NCBI GenBank assembly: GCA_965267435.1
Contig: OZ253960.1
Location: 5,518,001-5,582,000, forward strand
Direction: 5' to 3'
Origin: JAWPMT01 sp965267435
Lineage (GTDB): Bacteria; Bacteroidota; Bacteroidia; Cytophagales; Cyclobacteriaceae
Length of the DNA stretch: 64,000 nt
The notes beneath the pieces are model-generated. The model saw nothing but the letters and a program-made list of their open reading frames with translations, searched no databases and was not told where the DNA came from. Every line of letters starts with the position of its first letter. The first letter of the stretch is position 1. A program made the translations under genes and the position numbers. This document shows positions 26,717 to 32,491 of this stretch, in pieces.

Positions 26717-26970
26717 CGAGGAGAGCAGACCAAATGAAGAAAATCGGAATGTTGGAGAAGATATCCCCAACCTCCGTCACTGCGGGAGCTGCAAAACGGG
26801 TGGCTCCCCTGAGTTTGGAGAGTGGTTAAAGCCCACAAGTCGGGGTTCCGTTTGCCCCGGTGATGTATGACAAAGCTCCAAACAAGCAGGAAGATCACCT
26901 GACCTGGGTAGACCTGCCTAACTCCGGAAGGAGGTGGGTCGCTGATACCGTCAAGGGGTCCGGTGGTCTT
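26717..26970 (+). other. Noncoding leader of the RtcB locus, with a first anti-16S-like motif
   Basis: About 250 GC-rich bases with no credible reading frame. The segment holds AAGGAGGTG at 26928-26936, a nine-base complement of the 16S anti-Shine-Dalgarno tail with no start codon placed to use it. A CGGGG/CCCCG hairpin lies near 26844-26862. I see no known riboswitch or RNA family. Confidence 0.35.
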
Positions 26971-27038
26971 GCCCTGACCGAAGCGTCAGGGCGCCCAGAT
27001 CGAAGTGTTTGGGCTCGCCCAGACCGTAGCGTCTGGGT
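26971..27038. repeat. Three tandem similar hairpins
   Basis: Hairpin 1: GCCCTGAC/GTCAGGGC (26971-26978, 26985-26992), loop CGAAGC. Hairpin 2: GCCCAGA/TTTGGGC (26993-26999, 27008-27014). Hairpin 3: GCCCAGAC/GTCTGGGT (27017-27024, 27031-27038), loop CGTAGC. The three share a GCCCnGAyCGnAG core and end four bases before the tRNA. They are either a REP-like array or a structured leader of the tRNA transcript. Confidence 0.7.
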
Positions 27039-27042
27039 AAAT

Positions 27043-27114
27043 GGAAGAGTAGCTCCAATGGTAGAGCGGCGGTTTGAAGCACCGTGAGTGCTAGTTCGAT
27101 TCTAGCCTCTTCCA
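27043..27114 (+). tRNA. Complete tRNA cloverleaf, anticodon GAA (Phe-like), atypical anticodon loop
   Basis: A full 72-nt cloverleaf. Acceptor GGAAGAG/CTCTTCC pairs 7/7 (27043-27049, 27107-27113). The D stem is GCTC/GAGC, the anticodon stem GCGGT/ACCGT with loop TTGAAGC (27074-27080), the variable loop 4 nt, the T stem GCTAG/CTAGC with loop TTCGATT, and A is the discriminator. CCA is not encoded. The anticodon reads GAA, but G37 and C38 are unusual (tRNA-Phe normally has A37), and C replaces A14 in the D loop. It could be a tRNA mimic rather than a decoding tRNA. It is oriented with the slipin-RtcB genes 1 kb downstream. Confidence 0.8.
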
Positions 27115-27371
27115 CAGTGGTCCCCACTTGTGTGGCCCATCGCTCCCATCTCAACGGGCTGGTGTGCGGTTGGCAACATGGCTGTTCTGAAGCCGGTCGC
27201 CGCCAGCCGTCCTGATGGGGAGCAGCAAGATATGTCCGCAGACGGCGGATTGAAGAAGCGAATTGCGGCGTTTGAGGAAGCCCACGGTGGGTGTCTCTGA
27301 ATGGCACTACAGTATCGGTCGATGCTATCAATCGATATGCTGCGTCCACCTACGCGGATTTGCACCAGATA

Positions 27372-27395
27372 GAAGGTTCAAACCCTTCCCTTTTT
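27372..27395 (+). other. Isolated T-arm-like hairpin followed by T5
   Basis: GAAGG (27372-27376), loop TTCAAAC and CCTTC (27384-27388) form a canonical 5-bp/7-nt TPsiC arm; CC and five T follow. No matching 5' half is found nearby. It may be the last piece of a decayed tRNA, a second tRNA-mimic module, or simply a terminator ahead of the permuted tRNA. Confidence 0.4.
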
Positions 27396-27401
27396 GGATG
27401 C

Positions 27402-27473
27402 GCCGGTTCGAATCCGGTCAGTCACTTTGGATGACTGTAGCTCAGTGGGTAGAGCACCACATTGTTAATGTGG
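27402..27473 (+). ncRNA. Permuted tRNA-Asn-like RNA (T arm - acceptor - D arm - anticodon arm); candidate Y RNA or permuted tRNA gene
   Basis: The order is T stem GCCGG/CCGGT with loop TTCGAAT (27402-27418), acceptor 3' strand CAGTCA (27419-27424), loop CTTTGGA, acceptor 5' strand TGACTG (27432-27437), TA, D arm GCTC/GAGC with loop AGTGGGTA (27440-27455), A, and anticodon arm CCACA/TGTGG with loop TTGTTAA (27457-27473), anticodon GTT. All tRNA invariants are kept (T8, A14, G18G19, A21, T33, TTC-A of the T loop). The acceptor strands match 6/6 only in this reversed order. No matching T arm follows 27473 and no matching 5' half precedes 27402. TTTGGA recurs at 27393, 27426 and 27477, at the module borders. 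Confidence 0.75.
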
Positions 27474-27490
27474 GATTTTGGAGAGGAGTG

Positions 27491-27558
27491 TTCCACGGCT
27501 CTTGAAATATCGTGGAAAGAAAGCAGGCAGCCCTCCTTCGCTTCGTGCCAGGGAGGGC
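27491..27558 (+). other. Two hairpins downstream of the permuted tRNA
   Basis: TTCCACG/CGTGGAA (27491-27497, 27511-27517) and GCCCTCC/GGAGGGC (27530-27536, 27552-27558). Both are perfect 7-bp stems. Neither is followed by a T tract, so the transcript probably continues. Confidence 0.5.
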
Positions 27559-27676
27559 GCAGTAGGCCAGCATTTGTGGGGAAGTCTTCGGACACACCCA
27601 CTCAAAAATTGGGCAAAGGCCCTGAGTCCGGTGGATACCGCTCGGCGACGGATCGGTGCTTTCTGCAACGCGACAG

Positions 27677-27691
27677 GAAAGGAGGTGATCC
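27677..27691 (+). other. 15-nt perfect complement of the expected 16S rRNA 3' end
   Basis: GAAAGGAGGTGATCC is the reverse complement of GGATCACCTCCTTTC, the 3' tail of Bacteroidota 16S rRNA with its anti-Shine-Dalgarno sequence (tail sequence from general knowledge). Flanking bases do not match 16S, so it is not an rRNA gene fragment of any length. No start codon with a credible frame follows at translation-initiation distance. In a plus-strand transcript it could base-pair with mature or cleaved 16S tails. Confidence 0.5.
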
Positions 27692-27705
27692 CGATAGGTA
27701 TCGGG
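27690..27705. repeat. CCCGATA-type palindrome, copy 1
   Basis: CCCGATAGGTATCGGG: two perfect 7-bp arms around GG. It overlaps the 16S-complementary motif by two bases. Its sister copy is at 28019. Confidence 0.6.
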
Positions 27706-27759
27706 AGTAGGGACAAAAGTCGTGGATTGGGGAAACTACCCATCGGAAGTCGTGCTCAA

Positions 27760-27790
27760 GCCTGGCTCCGCCAGTTTGCCGATGGCAGGC
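27760..27790. repeat. Cruciform-type repeat
   Basis: Outer arms GCCTG/CAGGC enclose two small hairpins, CTGGC-TCC-GCCAG and TGCC-GAT-GGCA. It is of the kind dispersed in Bacteroidota genomes. It is followed by a further GCCTCCC/GGGAGGC stem at 27797-27826. Confidence 0.45.
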
Positions 27791-27835
27791 CTGCTTGCCT
27801 CCCGTAGCCCCATGGCGAAGGGAGGCGCTGCTTTT

Positions 27836-27902
27836 ACCATGAAGTGAGAGAATGGAAATCGCAATATCAACAGTCCATTCTGTACACTCTCTACTTCATG
27901 GT
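27836..27902. repeat. 67-nt imperfect hairpin
   Basis: Arms ACCATGAAGT (27836-27845) and ACTTCATGGT (27893-27902) pair perfectly. Inner GAGAG/CTCTC and AATGG/CCATT extend the stem with a bulge. It is too long and lacks T's for a simple terminator; it is either a structural RNA domain or a miniature palindromic element. Confidence 0.5.
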
Positions 27903-28018
27903 CAAAGCCAGGGCTGACCGGCCCCCGAAACGTCGGACCGCGGATGGAGCCGGTTGTTTGAGCCCGAGCAAGTAGGTGCGGTGGCTAGCGCGGCGAAGGG
28001 CGAGAGGTGACAGCCGGT

Positions 28019-28034
28019 CCCGATAGCTATCGGG
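28019..28034. repeat. CCCGATA-type palindrome, copy 2
   Basis: CCCGATAGCTATCGGG, a perfect 16-base palindrome differing from copy 1 in the two central bases. It lies 78 bases before the slipin start. Confidence 0.6.
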
Positions 28035-28111
28035 AAGGGCCCCAAAGAAATGATAAAGAGTATTGGCTTCGGCCGATGAGTAAAATAGATGTATAACGCT
28101 AACGTGACAAG

Positions 28112-29227
28112 ATGATGAAAAGGATCAGAATCAACACGGGAACTGTAGGTCTCGTCTTCAAACGAGGTGATTACAGTCGCATATTGACCAAAGGGGTCTA
28201 CTGGATCTTCCCGTTTGAGACGGTGATCCGGTACGATCGAGGCAAGCCCTTTTACATGCCCGCAGGTGTACCAGGAGGTATCAACCTGTTGCTGGAGGAC
28301 CAGGATCTGCGCCAGGAGCTCACCGTCGTCGACGTGCAGGACAACGAGATATGCCTGCAATATGAGGACGGCAACTTCAAGCAGGTGCTCATCCCCGGTA
28401 AACACATGTACTGGAAGGGGTCGGTAGATCATACTTTCATCAAGGCAGACTTGAGCAAAGTGGAGATCACCGAAGACATCGGTCTGACGATCCTTGAGCG
28501 CCGAGAGGTATTGCCTTACCTGAGGGTGTTCGTTGTCGAATCTTACGAGAAGGCGGTGTTGTACATCGACGGTATGTTCGACAAGATCCTCACCACGGGT
28601 ACTTACTTCTTCTGGAAAAACACCATCCCTGTGAAGGTCGACAAGGTCGATCTGAGACAGCGGCAAATCGAGGTGTCTGGACAGGAGATCCTTACCCGCG
28701 ACAAGGCGCCTCTGCGTGTCAACTTCATGGCCCAGTACCGAGTCACAGACATCGAGAAGGCCGTGATCGACAACAAGGACTACGAGAAGCAGCTGTACAC
28801 TTTCATGCAGCTCGCCCTGCGGGAGTACATCGGTACCCTGACGCTGGATGAGTTGCTGGATAAAAAAGATGGCATGGCAGCGTATGTCCGTGAGGTCATC
28901 AAGCCGAAGGCTGAAGCCTTGGGTGTCACCGTCACCGACTGCGGTGTCCGTGATATCATCCTGCCTGGTGAGGTGAGGGATATCATGAACCAGGTGCTGG
29001 TCGCGCAAAAGCAGGCGCAAGCCAACGTGATCATGCGCAGGGAGGAGACTGCTTCTACCCGAAGCCTCCTGAACACTGCGAAGCTGATGGAGGACAACGA
29101 GATGTTGTTCAAGCTCAAGGAGATGGAGTACGTCGAGAAGATCGCTGAGAAGATTGGTGAGATCACTGTCACCGGAAACGGGCAGGTGATCGATCAGTTG
29201 AAGAGCATCTTCACGAATGGCAAGTGA
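28112..29227 (+). CDS. Slipin family (SPFH/band 7) protein in an RtcB locus
   Basis: A 371-residue protein whose C-terminal two thirds is a band-7/SPFH domain (FVVESYEKAVLYIDGMF at ~142, then PVKVDKVDLRQRQIEV...NFMAQYRVTDIEKAV). A helical tail rich in Ala/Glu/Lys (VLVAQKQAQANVIMRREE) follows. An N-terminal ~130-residue segment repeats the same opening pattern (INTGTVGLVFKRGDYSRIL), so the protein looks like a degenerate band-7 duplication. No TM helix is visible, unlike stomatins. It is the first protein gene of the slipin-TPR-EIQNDW-RtcB series. Slipins next to RtcB are seen in other bacteria (from memory); a membrane- or ring-scaffold role in RNA repair is inference. Confidence 0.88.
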   Translation: MMKRIRINTGTVGLVFKRGDYSRILTKGVYWIFPFETVIRYDRGKPFYMPAGVPGGINLLLEDQDLRQELTVVDVQDNEICLQYEDGNFKQVLIPGKHMYWKGSVDHTFIKADLSKVEITEDIGLTILERREVLPYLRVFVVESYEKAVLYIDGMFDKILTTGTYFFWKNTIPVKVDKVDLRQRQIEVSGQEILTRDKAPLRVNFMAQYRVTDIEKAVIDNKDYEKQLYTFMQLALREYIGTLTLDELLDKKDGMAAYVREVIKPKAEALGVTVTDCGVRDIILPGEVRDIMNQVLVAQKQAQANVIMRREETASTRSLLNTAKLMEDNEMLFKLKEMEYVEKIAEKIGEITVTGNGQVIDQLKSIFTNGK

Positions 29228-29232
29228 TATAG

Positions 29233-29335
29233 TGACTGGTGACTAGAGAGTAGTCTCGGGACGTGCGAATTGTTGTTTTTGCCTCTTGGCAAATCGATGT
29301 TCGACGATAGTTCCCGGGTACTAATCCACCAGTCA
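29233..29335. repeat. Imperfect ~100-nt inverted repeat
   Basis: End arms TGACTGGT (29233-29240) and ACCAGTCA (29328-29335). An inner TCTCGGGA...TTCCCGGG match adds to the stem. It is a miniature palindromic element or a structured spacer between the slipin and TPR genes. Confidence 0.45.
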
Positions 29336-29403
29336 ACTAATCACTTGAAGCCAACAGTTAGCATGCTTTCGAATGAATTGTCGGACTAAAACAAATTACA
29401 ACT

Positions 29404-29907
29404 ATGACAATGTACTTGCTAGATCAATATATCCTGGATGCCGAGGACGCTTTCAGGGAAGAAAACTATCTGAAGGGTAGGGAGCTATTGGAGTATGCGT
29501 TGGCCGATGAGCCTACGTTTGCGATGGCTCACAACCACATGGGTTGGTTGTACCTCAACCACCTCAATGACTTGGAGAAGGCAGAGCGGCACCTCATGCT
29601 GGCGATGAAGTACAGCCCCAATTATGGAGCTACTTACATCCACCTGGCGCAATTGCTGTTTGATTGCAAGCGCTTTGATGAGCACGAGGCACTGTTGCTC
29701 AGGGCGCTCAATATACCTCGAGTGAGCCAGTCGTTTATCTACAACGAACTGGGTCGCAACAAAGAGGTTGGGGGCCATTTGCGTCAGGCGATGAGGTTTT
29801 ATCGACTGGGTATTAGATGGACGCTGGATGAGCATGAGCTCAGCGTCCTGAAGGACAACCTCCGTCGATGCCGTAGCAAGCGCTGGTCGCTGGCTTTGCT
29901 GATGTGA
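29404..29907 (+). CDS. Small TPR protein in the RtcB locus
   Basis: A 167-residue cytosolic protein with four TPR-like helical hairpins, clearest at ~38-72 (AMAHNHMGWLYLNHLNDLEKAERHL written in pieces: AMAHNHMGWLYL, LEKAERHLMLAM) and ~75-108 (GATYIHLAQLLFDCKRFDEHEALLLRAL, same helix register). There is no signal peptide. Its position between slipin and the EIQNDW protein suggests an adaptor for an RtcB complex. It could also be an unrelated small scaffold; nothing in the sequence names a partner. Confidence 0.7.
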   Translation: MTMYLLDQYILDAEDAFREENYLKGRELLEYALADEPTFAMAHNHMGWLYLNHLNDLEKAERHLMLAMKYSPNYGATYIHLAQLLFDCKRFDEHEALLLRALNIPRVSQSFIYNELGRNKEVGGHLRQAMRFYRLGIRWTLDEHELSVLKDNLRRCRSKRWSLALLM

Positions 29908-30077
29908 CGATCGGGGCCGCTAAGGTCCCGGTCTTCCTTCTCTAGTCTGTCATAACCCTGCAGAAGCTGTCTTCCGCATCCTAACCCCCACGTGATGAAG
30001 CATCGTGTGGCTCGGTGGTGATCCCATTCAAGGGATTGTCCAAGAACAATCATCTACGAACAAGAAACAACATAGCT

Positions 30078-31031
30078 ATGACAGCTAGCGAATTACAATT
30101 CGTCAAGAAGATGCTGGGGACCGGCAAGATCAGCTATGCATACTTCAAGGACAAGTATGTGATCGATATGATGAAGTTGGCAGTGAAGGAGGAGGTCAGT
30201 ATTGGAGCTTTCAAGAAATCGCCATTTGGATTTCTTGCCCGCAAGGAGATCGCTCAACGGCTGCTTGCATCGGCGGGGAATGGCAAGATATCACCGGGCA
30301 AACTGGAGGTGTCGAGGCCGATGGACTGTCGAGAGTTTCACTACACCTTGGGATCCTGGGGCCAGGCGAGCAACAAGGACCATGACTTGTGGTATCAAAC
30401 ATCGAGAGCAGGATGGAACCTCGTGCTTCAGCTGAATTTCGATGCCTTTCACAACCATGGCTACTACGAGCTGATGAAGCCCGGGAAGGTTCACCCATTC
30501 GTGTATGACAGGCATCCTGTTCGTAAGAAGGGCGGCTTGACTATGGGCTGGGTACGCCTGGACTTCGACTTCGATACGGGTGAAGTGCTGGTCGAGGAAA
30601 TACAAAATGACTGGCTGCGATACGTCGAAGATCAGAAAGAATGGGTGCGTCGCCATCGACGAGAGATAAGGAAAAAGGGGGGCAAGTTGCCGTCCAAACT
30701 TTGCGCCGTTCACATCGATGACTTCCTGCAGTATCGACGGGAGTATGTCTTGCCCTATCAGCCGATCTGGGAGGAGGCGCTACTCAATCTGGCGATCAAC
30801 TTCTCGGTCAAAGAGCTCGGGTTTCGAAAGATCTTCTATCACACACACGAATCGGGTAATGCGATGAAGGCGATGCCGCACTTTTCCAGACCACCCATAT
30901 CGATCTACACAAAGCTGCCTCGGAAGTTTGGCTTCAAGAAGACGACAAACTATCCGGACTTCTTAGGGAAAGACAAGCGCCTACGCAAAAGACTGAGAGC
31001 GGCTAAAAATTGGTTTTATCTCAATATTTAA
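30078..31031 (+). CDS. Uncharacterised RtcB-locus protein with EIQNDW motif
   Basis: A 317-residue basic protein not in a family I can name. ATG 30078 is chosen over GTG 30015 because its spacing and first codons resemble the neighbouring genes. The core runs VLVEEIQNDWLRYVED (~174), a Lys/Arg-rich stretch, then LPYQPIWEEALLNLAINFSVKELGFRKIFYHT written as PIWEEALLNLAINF (~232) and LGFRKIFYHTHESGNAMK (~251). That order (EIQxDW, then a Trp-centred helix, then a strand and T/SG) resembles a domain in phage polyvalent proteins that carries EIQSDW. The C-terminus is strongly basic (KDKRLRKRLRAAKNW), suggesting nucleic-acid binding. It ends 12 bases before rtcB. Confidence 0.6.
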   Translation: MTASELQFVKKMLGTGKISYAYFKDKYVIDMMKLAVKEEVSIGAFKKSPFGFLARKEIAQRLLASAGNGKISPGKLEVSRPMDCREFHYTLGSWGQASNKDHDLWYQTSRAGWNLVLQLNFDAFHNHGYYELMKPGKVHPFVYDRHPVRKKGGLTMGWVRLDFDFDTGEVLVEEIQNDWLRYVEDQKEWVRRHRREIRKKGGKLPSKLCAVHIDDFLQYRREYVLPYQPIWEEALLNLAINFSVKELGFRKIFYHTHESGNAMKAMPHFSRPPISIYTKLPRKFGFKKTTNYPDFLGKDKRLRKRLRAAKNWFYLNI

Positions 31032-31043
31032 ATTGCTAAGAAG

Positions 31044-32462
31044 ATGGCAACGAATAGAGTATCCGGAAGGGAGCTGAGAAAATTAGGTTACCCCGAAGGC
31101 AGGGTCATAGGCATGGCGATGAAGGTCATGGAGAAGGACTTCCGAGGCAAGACCCGCAAGCACAAGGTCGAACTGTTGGTACGCGTCTTGGAGAACCCTG
31201 CTTTGTACAGGGACCACGAGAAGCTGGGCCCTATTGCCAAGTCATTATTGATCCAGGAAGAGAAGCAGCGGCTGGAGTTGAAGACTCACCGACTGGATTA
31301 CAAAATCTACGGTCAGGAGGGCATCGAGCCGGGCGCTATCAATCAAATGGAGATCGCCATGAAACTGCCGGTCACGAAGACAGGAGCACTTATGGCTGAT
31401 GCGCACCAGGGCTACGGTTTGCCGATTGGTGGGGTACTGGCGACGGAAAATGCAGTGATCCCCTACGGAGTAGGTGTCGATATCGGCTGTCGGATGTGTA
31501 TGGCGCTGTACGATATCCCTGCAGTATTTGAAAGACGCCACCGAGAGGAGTACCAGCAGCTGCTGTTGGATCACACGCGATTTGGCAATGCATCATTTGA
31601 GCGGCCGAAAGATCATGAAGTGCTGGATCGGAAGCTCTTTGAAGAGATCAACATCCTCAAGAATCTGAAGGATAGGGCGTATGCCCAGATTGGGTCATCA
31701 GGAGGGGGCAATCATTTTGTGGAGTTCGGTACAGCCGAACTGTTGACCGCCGATAATGAGTGGAATCTTCCGTCGGGTAAATACCTGGCGGTACTGTCAC
31801 ACTCAGGATCTCGGGGATTGGGCGCGAACATCGCGCGGCACTACACACGCCTTGCGATGGATCTCTGCCAATTGCCTTCGGAAGCCAAGCACCTGGCGTG
31901 GTTGGACCTCGGTACCGAGGAAGGTCAGGAGTACTGGCTGGCGATGAACCTCGCCGGTGATTACGCCTCGGCCTGTCACCACCAGATCCACGATCGGATG
32001 GCGGCGTCTTTGGGCGAGCGGCCACTGGCGATGATCGAAAACCACCACAACTTCGCCTGGAAGGAGCAGGATGCGGAGGGCAATGAGCTGATCGTCCACC
32101 GGAAGGGAGCTACGCCGGCGGGAGCGGGCGTGCTTGGGATCATTCCGGGCTCGATGACCTCACCGGGTTTTATTGTCCGGGGTAAAGGTGCCGAGGAGTC
32201 GGTGAATTCAGCCTCTCATGGTGCTGGTCGCGTGATGTCTCGGACGAAAGCCAAGGCTTCCTTGTCGCAAAAGGAGGTGACGAAGCACCTGAAGAAGGCG
32301 GGCGTTACTGTGATAGGCTCGGGGTTGGATGAAGCGCCGATGGCCTACAAAGACATCCACCAGGTGATGGCCAATCAGATCGATTTGGTCGATGTATTGG
32401 GTCAGTTCACCCCGAAGGTCGTTAGGATGTGCGGGGAGAAGCGGTTTCAGGAGGTGGATTGA
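31044..32462 (+). CDS. rtcB: RNA 3'-phosphate/2',3'-cyclic phosphate - 5'-OH ligase RtcB
   Basis: A 472-residue RtcB. Mn-binding and guanylylation motifs are all present: GVGVDIGCRM (~142-151), GSSGGGNHFVEF (~217), SHSGSRGLG (~252), ENHHNFAW (~332), HRKGATPAGAG (~352) and the guanylylated His in NSASHGAGR (His ~392). The enzyme joins 3'-P or cyclic-P ends to 5'-OH ends, as left by toxin-type nucleases or splicing endonucleases. No archease, RtcA or RtcR gene is in the window. It is the last gene of the slipin series, behind the tRNA-mimic region. A hairpin terminator follows at once. Confidence 0.96.
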   Translation: MATNRVSGRELRKLGYPEGRVIGMAMKVMEKDFRGKTRKHKVELLVRVLENPALYRDHEKLGPIAKSLLIQEEKQRLELKTHRLDYKIYGQEGIEPGAINQMEIAMKLPVTKTGALMADAHQGYGLPIGGVLATENAVIPYGVGVDIGCRMCMALYDIPAVFERRHREEYQQLLLDHTRFGNASFERPKDHEVLDRKLFEEINILKNLKDRAYAQIGSSGGGNHFVEFGTAELLTADNEWNLPSGKYLAVLSHSGSRGLGANIARHYTRLAMDLCQLPSEAKHLAWLDLGTEEGQEYWLAMNLAGDYASACHHQIHDRMAASLGERPLAMIENHHNFAWKEQDAEGNELIVHRKGATPAGAGVLGIIPGSMTSPGFIVRGKGAEESVNSASHGAGRVMSRTKAKASLSQKEVTKHLKKAGVTVIGSGLDEAPMAYKDIHQVMANQIDLVDVLGQFTPKVVRMCGEKRFQEVD

Positions 32463-32465
32463 TTA

Positions 32466-32491
32466 AAAGGCTCGGCGGATGTTGAGCCTTT
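32466..32491. terminator. Bidirectional terminator between convergent genes
   Basis: An 8-bp stem AAAGGCTC (32466-32473) / GAGCCTTT (32484-32491) with a 10-base loop. The flanking T's are weak on the plus strand and better on the minus strand. It ends rtcB and the opposing gene, whose stop is at 32492. Confidence 0.65.

Noticed and set aside
27677..27691. Fragment of a 16S rRNA gene on the minus strand
   Set aside because: Only 15 bases match the rRNA tail; the neighbouring sequence is not helix 44/45 or any other 16S part.
27478..28100. Open frames of 80-110 residues in the noncoding region 26.5-28.1 kb
   Set aside because: They overlap on both strands, are Arg/Ser/Gly-rich, run through hairpins and the tRNA modules, and match no family.
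26609..28111. tmRNA, RNase P RNA or group I intron
   Set aside because: The diagnostic conserved segments of these RNAs were not found on reading the stretch, despite tRNA-like pieces.
27300..28111. Sigma-54 promoter (GG-N10-GC) for the RtcB genes, as in RtcR-controlled operons
   Set aside because: TGGCAC at 27302 has no TTGC at the right distance, and no RtcR gene is present in the window.
27902..29020. 372-residue minus-strand open frame opposite the slipin gene
   Set aside because: Antisense shadow caused by the codon bias of the slipin gene; the His/Asp-rich sequence has no domain.
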